A stretch of 17,801 bases of DNA from DASZZX01 sp036260415 (GTDB taxonomy: Bacteria; Actinomycetota; Nitriliruptoria; Nitriliruptorales; JAHWKO01): positions 1 through 17,801 of the forward strand of contig DASZZX010000285.1 of the NCBI GenBank assembly GCA_036260415.1. The letters run 5' to 3'. Numbering within the stretch: the stretch's first letter is position 1; each line of letters begins with the position of its first letter. The notes below the pieces were generated by a model. The model was not told where the DNA came from and ran no database searches. It saw nothing but the letters and a program-made list of their open reading frames with translations. Shown here piece by piece: positions 6,318 to 14,219 of the stretch. Made by a program: the position numbers and the translations under genes.

Positions 6318-8048
6318 GTGCCAGTGAACCGGCAGCGTGTCGTCGCCTTCCTCATCCCGGCGCTCCTTGTGGTGGTCGCCGCCGTCGTCCGCGTGGTGCT
6401 GCTGTCGCACCCCGAGACGATCGTCTTCGACGAGACGTACTACGTGAACGACGCCCGGGCCTACCTCGATCAGGGGGTGGAGGAGGGGTTCGGCGTCCAC
6501 CCACCGGTCGGCAAGTGGCTGATCGCTGCAGGCATCGCCATCGCCGGGGACGAGTCCTTCGGCTGGCGGATCTCGGGGGTGGTGGCCGGCGTCGCGGTGG
6601 CGCTGCTCACCTACCTGATGGGCGCCCGCCTGCTGCGGTGGCGGGGAGCCGCCGCGCTCGCCGGCCTGCTCGCCACCGTGGACGGCCTGCTGTTCGTGCA
6701 GTCGCGCACGTCGATGCTGGACATCTTCCTGGCGGCGTTCGTGGCGCTCGGGGCGTGGCTGCTGCTGGTCGACCACGACCGCAGCCGCCTCGCGGCGTCA
6801 CCCGACGAACTGGCGCCGCGTTGGACCGCGACGGCGACCGGCGCGCAGCAGCTGCGGTTCCCCATCCCGGCCGGTGGCAGCGACGAGGACCCGACACGCA
6901 CCGGCCCGGGGCCGTGGACAGGTACCGGGCGGCTGCCCGCGATGGCAACCGCCGAGCGGGACGTGCACGCACGGGCCGACGGGGCGGGAGCGGCCGCAAC
7001 GGCGACGCTCGGACACGGCGAACGGCGGCCGTTGCCGCGGCGGGGGCACGCATTGCGTGTGTTGGCGGGGGCCGCGTTCGGGCTGGCCGTCGCCACGAAG
7101 TGGTCGGGGGCGTTGGCGCTGGTGGCCGCCGTGCTGCTCGTCGTCGGTTGGGAGCTGGCCTGGCGGCGACGTTGCACAGGACGGGCGCTGACCCAGGTCG
7201 GACGGCTTGTCGGGTCGACGACGCTCGCGTTCGTGCTCGTGCCAGCGGCCGTCTACCTGCTGTCGTACGTGCCCTGGCTGGTGAACTACGCCCGCACCAC
7301 GGAGGGTGAACGCGTCTGCACCGCCGACGACGGCAGCCTGACCGAGCCGTGCCACGTCTCGTTGCCCGGCCGGTTCGCCGGGCTGTGGCGCTACCAACGG
7401 TCGATCCTGACCTTCCATAACGACCTCGAGGCGGACCACCCCTACCGGGCACCGGCCTACACGTGGCCGGTGATGGGACGTCCGGTGGTGTACTACTGGA
7501 AGAACTGCGACGAGAACCGGGCCAGAGGCATCGCCACCCGCAACGAGCAGGGGCAGTTGGAGGACCCTGAGCCGTGCGTGGTCGCGCAGGGCAACGCCGC
7601 CGAGATCATCGCGCTCGGCAACCCGGCGCTGTGGTGGGTGGCGTTGGCGTCGCTGGTGCCGCTCGGGATCGGTGCCGCTCTGCGTGACCGGCGCGCGTGG
7701 TTCATCCTCGCCTTCTGGGGGGTGCAGGCCGGCCCGTGGATGATCCTCAGCCTGCCCGGCTTGCCGTTCAGCCGCCCCCTGTTCTTCTTCTACATGACGC
7801 CGGTGGTCGTGTTCCTCGCCTTGGCGGCCACCTACTCGCTGGTGTGGCTGGACGAGGTCATCGAACGGCACGCCGCGCGTCGCGGCGTGCAGTTGTCGCG
7901 CCGGGCGCTCACCCCGGGGGCGGTCCTTGGGGCGGTGATCGGCCTGGCCGCCGTGGGACTGTTCCTCTACTTCTACCCGGTGCACGTGGGGATGGAGCTG
8001 CCTGAGGCCGCCGTCCGCCAGCGCTGGTGGTTCCGCGCCTGGATCTGA
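6318..8048 (+). CDS. pmt: polyprenol-phosphate-mannose:protein mannosyltransferase (GT39, PMT family)
   Basis: Multi-pass membrane enzyme that transfers mannose from polyprenol-phosphate-mannose to Ser/Thr of secreted proteins. The 576-residue protein has a first membrane helix at about 9-30, the catalytic D38-E39 motif (FDETYYVNDARAYL), the following HPPVGKWLI, several further hydrophobic helices, and a C-terminal helix near FLYFYPV. Conserved PMT landmarks include FHNDLEADHPY and PVVYYWKN. A hydrophilic, Ala/Thr/Gly-rich insert at about 155-245 separates two membrane segments and is not typical. Two candidate GTG starts lie 6 nt apart; the first is used. pmt divergent from rsmI is also the Mycobacterium tuberculosis arrangement. 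Confidence 0.93.
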   Translation: MPVNRQRVVAFLIPALLVVVAAVVRVVLLSHPETIVFDETYYVNDARAYLDQGVEEGFGVHPPVGKWLIAAGIAIAGDESFGWRISGVVAGVAVALLTYLMGARLLRWRGAAALAGLLATVDGLLFVQSRTSMLDIFLAAFVALGAWLLLVDHDRSRLAASPDELAPRWTATATGAQQLRFPIPAGGSDEDPTRTGPGPWTGTGRLPAMATAERDVHARADGAGAAATATLGHGERRPLPRRGHALRVLAGAAFGLAVATKWSGALALVAAVLLVVGWELAWRRRCTGRALTQVGRLVGSTTLAFVLVPAAVYLLSYVPWLVNYARTTEGERVCTADDGSLTEPCHVSLPGRFAGLWRYQRSILTFHNDLEADHPYRAPAYTWPVMGRPVVYYWKNCDENRARGIATRNEQGQLEDPEPCVVAQGNAAEIIALGNPALWWVALASLVPLGIGAALRDRRAWFILAFWGVQAGPWMILSLPGLPFSRPLFFFYMTPVVVFLALAATYSLVWLDEVIERHAARRGVQLSRRALTPGAVLGAVIGLAAVGLFLYFYPVHVGMELPEAAVRQRWWFRAWI

Positions 8049-8407
8049 CCGGGCGACGAGCGGGACCAGCGGCACCCCGCGTGGGGCGGACGTGGCCGCG
8101 ATCGACCCGCTCCGCTGCTGGTCAGGCGTGGAGCCGGATCTCACCCGCCACGCGCTGCGCAGCACGCCAGCTCGCTCTCAATGGTCCACGGACGCCCCTC
8201 CAGCAGCGACCCGGTGGTCACGGTGCCCGACGCGAGGCGAGCGCACCCGCTCCGGGTGTCGAGGAGTACGCACCGTTTCCTCGCGTTCCGTTCGCGGCAT
8301 CGCCCGGGATGCGGCTCACTTGTTGGACGCGGCGGGAGGGACGGGGTGCAGTTGGGGCTGGACGTCAGGGGGCGGCGCCGCGCGGCGTCCGACCGAGGAG
8401 GAGTCTG
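8049..8407 (+). other. 359-nt non-coding stretch upstream of the sulfur operon
   Basis: It lies between the pmt stop and the cobA ATG. I see no tRNA, no recognisable riboswitch core (no SAM-IV-like or cobalamin-box motif found by eye) and no gene with family similarity. A 75-codon frame from 8181 ends TGATG over the cobA start but lacks a ribosome-binding site and protein character. The promoter of the sulfur operon should be here. Confidence 0.4.
8395..8403 (+). promoter_or_regulatory. Shine-Dalgarno deciding the cobA start
   Basis: GAGGAGGAG contains AGGAGG ending 6 nt before the ATG at 8408. The reading frame is open far upstream (to 8027), so this site is what fixes the start. Confidence 0.75.
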
Positions 8408-9235
8408 ATGGTCGCCGTGCCTCCTCCCCTGGGCGGCTCAGCCGGTGTGTCGCACCGGCTTGGGGGGCCGCCCGCCCTCGCCGGGGTGGTGCACCTCGTA
8501 GGTGCGGGGCCGGGTGACCCCGGGCTGCTGACACTGCGTGCCGCTCAGCTGCTGGCGACGTCGACGTTCATCGCGCACGACCGCCTCGCGACGCTCGAAG
8601 CGCTGGAGCTCGCGCCTCCCGAGGCGGTGCGGGTCCCCGTCGGAAAACGGCGGGGCGGCGGCTGGCGGCAGGAGGAGATCGAGCGGCTCATCATCGACGC
8701 CGCGCTCGCTGGGCATGCCGTCGTCCGCCTGAAGGGCGGCGATCCCTTCGTCCTCGGCCGCGGGGGCGAGGAGGCGCTGGCGTGCGCCGCCGCCGGGATC
8801 CCGTTCGAGGTCGTTCCCGGCGTGACCTCGGCGATCGCGGCGCCGGCGGCGGCGGGGGTGCCCGTCACCCACCGTGGCGTCGCGAGCGGCTTCGCGGTGA
8901 TCACCGGCCACGAGGATCCCACGAAGCCGGAGACGGACCTCGACTGGTCGGCGCTGGCCGCGTTCCCCGGCACGCTCGTCATCCTCATGGGCGTCGTATC
9001 GCTCGCGACGACCGTCGACCGCCTCATCGCCAACGGTCGATCAGCGGCAACCCCAGCCGCGGCCGTGCGCTGGGCGACGACCCCTCTCGAAGAGGTCGTC
9101 GAGGCGCCGCTCGGTCAGTTGCCGCAGGCCGTCGCCCGTGCCGGCCTGAAGCCCCCGGCGACCATCATCATCGGTGACGTGGTGGCGCTGCGCGCCCAGC
9201 TGGCCGAGACCCCGTCACTCATCAGAGCCGCCTGA
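8408..9235 (+). CDS. cobA: uroporphyrinogen-III C-methyltransferase (SUMT), siroheme branch
   Basis: SAM-dependent enzyme that methylates uroporphyrinogen III at C2 and C7 to give precorrin-2, the precursor of siroheme. The 275-residue protein shows VHLVGAGPGDPGLLTLRAAQ, RLKGGDPFVLGRGGEEA, EVVPGVTSAIAAPAAAGVP and TPAAAVRWAT, all SUMT signatures. About 27 residues precede the core. It is a single-domain SUMT; the dehydrogenase/ferrochelatase steps (CysG N-terminal half or SirC/SirB) are not in this window. It is the first gene of the operon, 20 nt ahead of the sulfite reductase, so its role is most likely to supply siroheme to that enzyme rather than cobalamin. Confidence 0.93.
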   Translation: MVAVPPPLGGSAGVSHRLGGPPALAGVVHLVGAGPGDPGLLTLRAAQLLATSTFIAHDRLATLEALELAPPEAVRVPVGKRRGGGWRQEEIERLIIDAALAGHAVVRLKGGDPFVLGRGGEEALACAAAGIPFEVVPGVTSAIAAPAAAGVPVTHRGVASGFAVITGHEDPTKPETDLDWSALAAFPGTLVILMGVVSLATTVDRLIANGRSAATPAAAVRWATTPLEEVVEAPLGQLPQAVARAGLKPPATIIIGDVVALRAQLAETPSLIRAA

Positions 9236-9255
9236 GACGACCGAAGGACGCAGTC

Positions 9256-11211
9256 ATGGCAGCGCCGACCAGACGACGCCCGAGACGTCGGACGGAGGAG
9301 CCGACGTGGGATCTCGTGCTCAAGCGCAACTCCATCGAACGGCTGAAGCGCGAGAAGTTCCCCTTGGACATCGTCGACGACCTGCCCCAGCTCATCGCCG
9401 TGGGGTACGAAGCGGTGCCGGAGGAGGACATCGTCCGCCTCAACTGGTGGGGGCTGACCCACGACAAGCCGAAGATCGGGACCTTCATGGTCCGGATCAA
9501 GGTCCCCGGAGGACTGCTCAAACCCGCGCAGCTCCGGGGGGTCGGGCGGATCAGCCAGACCTTCGGCAAGGATTACGGCGAGCTCACAACCCGCCAGGGC
9601 CTCCAGCTGCACTGGGTGCGCCTCGACCAGCTCCCCGAGGTCCTCGACGCGGTCCGCGCGACGGGTCTGACCACGGTCGGGGGCGAGGGTGACACGGTAC
9701 GCAACATCACCGGGTGCCCGGTCGCGGGGATCGCGGCGGACGAGGCGTTCGACGTGCGCCCCGTGATCGAGGACGCCGCCAGGTACTTCTACGGCAACCC
9801 CGACTACTCGGACCTGCCGCGCAAGCACAAGTTCACGATCAGTGCCTGCCCTGGACAGTGCAACGCGCCGGAGATCCATGACGTGGCGCTCGTCGGTGTC
9901 GTGCACGACGATCGTGAAGGCTTCGCTCTGCGCGTCGGCGGAGGACTGTCGAACACGCCACGACTGTCGCGCGACATCGGGGTGTTCGTGCCGGTCGATG
10001 ACGCCATCGACGTGCTCCGAGCGACCACCGACGCCTGGCAGACAAACCTCCGCTACCGGGTCAGCCGAGCGAAGGCCAGGATCAAGTTCATGGTCGACGA
10101 CTACGGGCCCGAGGGCGTGCGCACGATGATCGAGGAGCGGCTCGGCCGTCGCCTGGAGGATCTCACCGCGCCGGCCCCCGCCAGGGACTACGAGCACCTC
10201 GGCGTCCACAGCCAGAAGCAGGAGGGTTACGTCTACGCCGGCTTCTCGGTCCCGATGGGGTGGATGACCGGCGAGCAGATGATCGCCATCGGCGACCTTG
10301 TCGAGGACCTCGGCACCGGCCTGGAGGAGCGCCAGCCGGACATCCGGCTCACCCGCCAGCAGGACTTCATCGTCGGCAACGTCCCGATCGGCCTGCTCGG
10401 TCGCCTCCTCGACGGGATGCGCGAGCTCGGCTTCCCGATCACCCGCAACAAGGTGTACGGCAACTCGATCGCCTGCACCAGCCACCGCTTCTGCAACTAC
10501 TCCGTCGCGGAGACGAAAGGCAAGCTCGACGAGGTCCTGGAGGTGCTCGAGCAGCGCTTCGGCGAGAAGGTCGAGAGCCTGAAGATCTTCATGGACGGTT
10601 GCCCGCACTCGTGCGCCCACCACTGGGTGGGGGACATCGGCCTGCAGGGCACGACGACGAGACTGCCCGACGGCGGCCAACGGGTCGAGGCCTACGACGT
10701 CACCCTCCGCGGCGGTCTGGGGAGGAAGGCCGCGATCGGCAAACCGGTCCTCCGTCGCGTACCGACCGACGATCTGATCGACGTGCTGGTCCACCTCGTC
10801 GGTGGCTGGCTGGAGGAGAAGGCGAGCCGCAACGGCGACGGCGACGGCTACACGTTCCGCGATTTCTGCGACGAGCGCGACGACGAGCAGCTACGCGCGC
10901 TCGCGTTCACAGCGACGAGCGATGACGAGAACGACACCCGACCCATCGTGCGCGTGCCGGGGACGCTGATCGAGCTCGCCGACGGCGCCGACGAGATCGC
11001 GGTCGATGCGACCAGCGTCCGGGAGGCCCTCGCGGTGCTGGCGGCAGAGCATGCCCCTCTCGTCGCCTACCTCCTCCAGGATGCGGAGACGGTGAACCCG
11101 GCGGTCAACCTCTACATCGGCGAGGACGACATCCGCGCCCTCGGTGGGCTCGACGCGCCGCTGCAGGCCGGCGACGAGCTGACCATCCTGCCCGCGCTCG
11201 CCGGGGGCTGA
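9256..11211 (+). CDS. sirA: ferredoxin-dependent sulfite reductase fused to a C-terminal ubiquitin-like sulfur-carrier domain
   Basis: It reduces sulfite to sulfide with six electrons at a coupled siroheme-[4Fe-4S] centre. Residues about 15-555 are the duplicated nitrite/sulfite reductase fold. Visible are IGTFMVRIKVPGG, LTTRQGLQLHWV and GCPVAG in the first half, and the cluster ligands C407-x5-C413 (CTSHRFC) and C449-x3-C453 (CPHSC) in the second. From about residue 561 a separate ~90-residue domain has MoaD/ThiS character: a beta strand, then ATSVREALAVLAAEHAPL, then NLYIGEDDIRALGGLDAPL and GDELTILPALAGG, ending exactly in Gly-Gly. Standard enzymes are about 560 residues; this is 651. AAGGA 7 nt before the ATG is a good ribosome site. 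Sulfite rather than nitrite is inferred from cobA and cysH next door. Confidence 0.93.
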   Translation: MAAPTRRRPRRRTEEPTWDLVLKRNSIERLKREKFPLDIVDDLPQLIAVGYEAVPEEDIVRLNWWGLTHDKPKIGTFMVRIKVPGGLLKPAQLRGVGRISQTFGKDYGELTTRQGLQLHWVRLDQLPEVLDAVRATGLTTVGGEGDTVRNITGCPVAGIAADEAFDVRPVIEDAARYFYGNPDYSDLPRKHKFTISACPGQCNAPEIHDVALVGVVHDDREGFALRVGGGLSNTPRLSRDIGVFVPVDDAIDVLRATTDAWQTNLRYRVSRAKARIKFMVDDYGPEGVRTMIEERLGRRLEDLTAPAPARDYEHLGVHSQKQEGYVYAGFSVPMGWMTGEQMIAIGDLVEDLGTGLEERQPDIRLTRQQDFIVGNVPIGLLGRLLDGMRELGFPITRNKVYGNSIACTSHRFCNYSVAETKGKLDEVLEVLEQRFGEKVESLKIFMDGCPHSCAHHWVGDIGLQGTTTRLPDGGQRVEAYDVTLRGGLGRKAAIGKPVLRRVPTDDLIDVLVHLVGGWLEEKASRNGDGDGYTFRDFCDERDDEQLRALAFTATSDDENDTRPIVRVPGTLIELADGADEIAVDATSVREALAVLAAEHAPLVAYLLQDAETVNPAVNLYIGEDDIRALGGLDAPLQAGDELTILPALAGG

Positions 11212-11241
11212 GTCGCCTCGCTCGACGAGAGGGAACGCCGC

Positions 11242-12057
11242 ATGGACGCTGCTCTGCTGAACGACGGCCGCCACACCGTCTTCGACGATCTCGAGATCGG
11301 TGAGGTCGCTGTCGAGCTCGACGACCAGGAACCCGAGGACGTCATCGACTGGGCGCTGCAGACGTTCGGCGACCGGATCGCGATCGTCACGTCGTTCCAG
11401 GCCGATGGCATGACCATCCTCGACATGGCGTACGAGGTGAAGCCGGACATCCGCGTCGTCACCGTGGACACCGGCCGCCTGCCGCAGGAGACCCACGACT
11501 TCATCGATGATGTCCGTGCGCACTACCCGTTGGCGACCATCGACGTGCTGCTGCCCGACCACCGCGAGATCGAGTCGATGCTGCGCCGCCACGGGCAGAA
11601 CCTGTTCCGGGAATCGGTCCCGCTTCGGCTCGTCTGCTGTCAGATCCGCAAGGTGCGCCCGCTCCTGCGCGCGCTCGAGGGGCTCGACGCGTGGTTCACC
11701 GGGCTGCGACGCGACCAGTGGGCGTCACGCGCGGCCATCAAGAAGGTCGAACTCGATCACGACCACGACGGCATCGTGAAGGTGAACCCGCTCGCGGACT
11801 GGTCCAAGGAGGAGGTCTGGGAGTACCTCGAGGAACGCGAGGTGCCGATCCATCCCCTCTACGCGAAGGGCTACACGAGCCTCGGCTGCGAGCCCTGCAC
11901 CCGGCCGATCCAAGCCGGTGAGGACGACCGGGCGGGGCGCTGGTGGTGGGAGGTGAACGCCCCGAAAGAGTGCGGGATGCACTGCCCCATCGAGACCGGC
12001 GGCTTCGAGCACGAGTTCCATGCGATCCTCGGAGAGGCGCACCGGGATGACGGGTAA
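11242..12057 (+). CDS. cysH: adenylyl-sulfate (APS) reductase, iron-sulfur type CysH
   Basis: It reduces adenylyl-sulfate to sulfite and AMP, feeding the sulfite reductase upstream. The 271-residue protein has the PAPS/APS reductase fold: TSFQADGMTILDMA (nucleotide loop), TVDTGRLPQET, and TGLRRDQWASR. Cysteines C132-C133 (VCCQIRK) and C216-x2-C219 (CEPC) are the four [4Fe-4S] ligands that mark APS-using enzymes, and C244 in KECGMHC is the catalytic nucleophile. GAGAGG lies upstream of the ATG. It starts 30 nt after the reductase stop, clearly in the same operon. ATP sulfurylase genes (cysND or sat), needed to make APS, are not in the window. Confidence 0.94.
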   Translation: MDAALLNDGRHTVFDDLEIGEVAVELDDQEPEDVIDWALQTFGDRIAIVTSFQADGMTILDMAYEVKPDIRVVTVDTGRLPQETHDFIDDVRAHYPLATIDVLLPDHREIESMLRRHGQNLFRESVPLRLVCCQIRKVRPLLRALEGLDAWFTGLRRDQWASRAAIKKVELDHDHDGIVKVNPLADWSKEEVWEYLEEREVPIHPLYAKGYTSLGCEPCTRPIQAGEDDRAGRWWWEVNAPKECGMHCPIETGGFEHEFHAILGEAHRDDG

Positions 12058-12062
12058 AGCAC

Positions 12063-12545
12063 GTGACCCAGCACGACACCGAGGCGATCGCCCTCCGCGA
12101 CGAGGAACGTGAGCTCGTCGTCCTCGAACTCGACGCGCTGCTCCCCGCCCTCCGCGGCGAGCGGAGAGCCCGCTACGAGCAACTGCGGGAGGCCACGGCC
12201 GCCGGCAGCGTGCCCGCGGAGTTGGCCCGTCCGCTGGAGTCGCTGCTCGAGCTCACACTGCAGACCGCTCGCGCCCGCCAGCTGTACCGGGCCGAGGGTG
12301 AGCGCATCCTCACCGACCTGTTCCGACGCACGCCGGGCGGGCGCGAACTCGCCCGTCACCTCGGCGATGTGAACACCGCGCTGAGGTCGCTTGCTGGCCA
12401 CCGGCTGGAGAGCGCGACCGTGCGCATGCGGACACTGGGCCACTTCACCGTCACCATCTCCACCGATGCGGCGACGATCACCCTGGCGATCCGCCCGGAG
12501 GGCGTGAACGTCGACAGCGTGTCCGTCGGCGGGTCCGGCGGCTGA
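12063..12545 (+). CDS. unrecognised 160-residue protein at the end of the sulfur operon, ending in Gly-Gly
   Basis: I do not recognise the family. The protein begins with a charged, Glu/Arg/Leu-rich helical half (about residues 8-100: ERELVVLELDALLPALRG, then ELARPLESLLELTL). It ends with a short beta-rich stretch (GHFTVTISTDAATITLAIRP) and the tail SVGGSGG. There is no signal peptide, membrane helix or cysteine pair. The GTG start lies 5 nt after the cysH stop, so it is almost certainly translated from the same message and probably serves sulfate assimilation or its control. Codon use is like that of its neighbours. The C-terminal Gly-Gly recalls the carrier domain of the reductase, but the rest does not look ubiquitin-like. 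Confidence 0.75.
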   Translation: MTQHDTEAIALRDEERELVVLELDALLPALRGERRARYEQLREATAAGSVPAELARPLESLLELTLQTARARQLYRAEGERILTDLFRRTPGGRELARHLGDVNTALRSLAGHRLESATVRMRTLGHFTVTISTDAATITLAIRPEGVNVDSVSVGGSGG

Positions 12546-12847
12546 CGCCAGCTGCACCACCAGCTGGTGGCCTTCCTCCACGTCCATGTCGGTGGCCAGC
12601 CCGACTTTGCCGTGCCCGCAGCATCAGATCCTCGATGCGACGTGCCAACGGGTCGGTGACCTGCACGTGCCTGCCCAGAGCGCGGGCGTAGAAGACGCCT
12701 GCCTGATCAACTCCACTTCGTGTTCGATGATGCGACGTACGGGCTTGTCGACCAGGTCCAGCCGGGCATACACCTGCTCGTACTGAGCGGCTGCCTCGAT
12801 GGCGGTCTCAAGGACCGGTCGGTGAGGCGATATCTCAAGAGTCTCAC
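12546..12847 (-). pseudogene. unrecognised broken gene B (three frame changes)
   Basis: The GTG at 12847 overlaps the stop of gene A as GTGA, and an AGGAGG lies just upstream. Protein-like stretches run in successive frames: LEISPHRPVLETAIEAAAQY, DLVDKPVRRIIEHEVELIRQ, then FYARALGRHVQVTDPLARRI, then GKVGLATDMDVEEGHQLVVQ. The frame changes lie near 12836-12841, 12695-12701 and 12609-12617; the first two are each repaired by one added nucleotide. No stop is seen before the antisense of the upstream operon gene, so the 3' end may be lost. I do not recognise a family. The product looks soluble and helical. Confidence 0.5.
12548..12567. terminator. hairpin after the sulfur operon
   Basis: CCAGCTG and CAGCTGG form a 7-bp stem with a 6-nt loop, starting 3 nt after the stop at 12545. 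An overlapping perfect palindrome, CCACCAGCTGGTGG (12557-12570), is an alternative fold. There is no T-run, as is common in high-GC actinobacteria. Function as a terminator is inference. Confidence 0.4.
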
Positions 12848-13317
12848 GTCATCCTCCTGACTGCGTTCATCGACGAGCGGAAAGCCTTCTCGCCGATCTC
12901 GTAGATGTCACACACATGCGTGTATCCCAGCTCGCCGTCCGGCACGCCTCCGAGAAGTGCCGGCCGAACACGTAGCCGTCGTTGGACAGGGTCAACACGA
13001 CCTTGCGATCGTCCTCGTCCAGTTCGGACAACGTCATCGTCTCGACGTAGATGTTGCCGACCCAGGCAGCGGACGGAGCGCGAAGATCTTCTCGCCCTGC
13101 CTCAACCGTTCCAGCATCGAACGCTGCTGAGTGGGCGCCTTGGCCAGCCTCTCGCGTGCCTGAGGGCTGACCCGTCCACCCGCCGCGACCTGTCCGAACG
13201 GTGAAACGCCACGGTCGCCCGTACAGGTCACCCGGCAAATCAGGACCTCAGGCGCCCGGAACAGGACATCTGCCCCGCATCGTTCCTCTCTGCGAGCCGT
13301 TCGTCCAAGTGGTCCAA
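12844..13317 (-). pseudogene. unrecognised broken gene A (three frame changes)
   Basis: Protein-like segments alternate frames: LDHLDERLAERND, then GADVLFRAPEVLICRVTCTG, RVSPQARERLAKAP and ERLRQGEKIFALRP, then AWVGNIYVETMTLSELDED and LSNDGYVFGRHFSE, then GVPDGELGYTHVCDIYEIGE ending NAVRRMT. Changes lie near 13273-13277 (a C-run, G-run on the coding strand), 13064-13075 and 12946-12951; each is repaired by one added nucleotide. The start is uncertain: a TTG at 13317 is used here. The gene is divergent from bldC. I do not recognise a family; the product looks soluble, with an acidic middle segment. Confidence 0.5.
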
Positions 13318-13360
13318 CTGATCGACCGCGACCCCAGACGATCCGAGGAACGGCGCGACG

Positions 13361-13588
13361 GTGCACGAGGACAAGACAGAGTTGCTCACGCCCAGGCAGG
13401 TCGCCGACATGTTCGGCGTCAATCCCAAGACGGTCACCCGCTGGGCCAACGCCGGCAAGCTCACCCCGATCCGCACGCTGGGCGGGCACCGTCGCTACCG
13501 CGCCTCAGAGATCCGTGCGCTGCTGGCGCAGCAGAGCCCCGAAGGGGCCGCCGGTGACGAGAACGATCGGCCGTCGGCCACCCGATGA
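13361..13588 (+). CDS. bldC: BldC-like small MerR-family DNA-binding protein
   Basis: A 75-residue protein that is almost only a MerR-type winged helix-turn-helix: LLTPRQVADMFGVNPKTVTR, then WANAGKLTPIRTLGGHRRYR, ASEIRALLAQQ. This matches Streptomyces BldC along most of its length, including the GHRRYR wing. BldC binds direct repeats as head-to-tail oligomers and controls developmental timing; in non-sporulating actinobacteria its role is less clear. The start is a GTG, with GAGGA about 11 nt upstream, a weak spacing. It is the only intact gene inside the damaged 12.5-15.1 kb region. Confidence 0.88.
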   Translation: MHEDKTELLTPRQVADMFGVNPKTVTRWANAGKLTPIRTLGGHRRYRASEIRALLAQQSPEGAAGDENDRPSATR

Positions 13589-13618
13589 CCCCGGCTCGAA
13601 CCTGGACATCCTCGACGA

Positions 13619-13642
13619 GCACCGGGCAAATGTGCCCGGTGC
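13619..13642. terminator. strong hairpin between bldC and the convergent LiaF-like gene
   Basis: GCACCGGGCA and TGCCCGGTGC form a perfect 10-bp stem around a 4-nt loop, 30 nt after the bldC stop. It lies between convergent genes, so it can serve both directions. There is no T-run. Confidence 0.65.
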
Positions 13643-13726
13643 GGCGCCGTCGTCTCCCTCGCTGATGTGGCGACCTGGCCCACCACGGAGGACCGGTTCC
13701 GGGACTCCTGCTGACGCCGGCGGCTC

Positions 13727-14219
13727 TCAGCCAGCACGCTCCTCGATGCGTTCCTGCGGACCGTCGCCCCACCAGGCGCCCAGCCGCGATCGGCCGTCAT
13801 CGTCGCTGCGCAGCTCGACCTCGATCTCGAGAGGGCCACGCTGGTCGATGGCGTGCACGGTGTAGGCGGGTGCCGGTGTGACGGAGACGATCTCGACCCG
13901 TTCGGCGCCGAAACGGACGCTGCCCGTGCCGCCACGCAGTTCGTACAAGCACGTGACGCGGACTCCCAAGCACTGGTCTCGATGAGGTCCAGCTGGTCGA
14001 TCTGCAGCGTGAGGCCCACCAGAAGGAGGATCAGGGCCCCCAGGACCCAGCGAGGTGACCAGCCCCCATCCGCCGAGCACGATCAGGATCATCGGCCACC
14101 AGGTGGCGACGACGTCGCCCCGTCCGTGCCAGGTTCAGCTGGTCCAACACGAACAGCGTTCCCAGTGCCAGGAGGATCAGTCCCCAGATGGTCCGGCCGG
14201 TGGCGGGTCGCGCGGCCAC
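13727..14219 (-). pseudogene. LiaF/DUF5668-like membrane protein, broken by three frame changes
   Basis: The GTG at 14219 has an excellent GGAGGTG 5 nt upstream. Segments are TIWGLILLALGTLFVLDQLN (helix 1), then in a second frame WWPMILIVLGGWGLVTS (helix 2), then in a third ALILLLVGLTLQIDQLDLIE (helix 3), then back to ELRGGTGSVRFGAERVEIVS and EIEVELRSDDDGRSRLGAWW at the C-terminus. The alternating short helices resemble the membrane part of LiaF-like cell-envelope stress proteins (DUF5668). Changes lie near 14118-14121, 14040-14050 and 13965-13980. Corrected length is about 163 residues. It is either a pseudogene or hit by sequence errors. Confidence 0.6.

Noticed and set aside
8181..8408. 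75-codon frame ending on the cobA start (TGATG)
   Set aside because: There is no ribosome-binding site, domain or cysteine-rich leader-peptide signature; it is mentioned only as a possible leader.
9115..10794. 559-codon open frame antisense to the sulfite reductase
   Set aside because: It mirrors the high-GC codon pattern of the real gene, has no domain of its own, and covers the conserved cluster ligands on the other strand.
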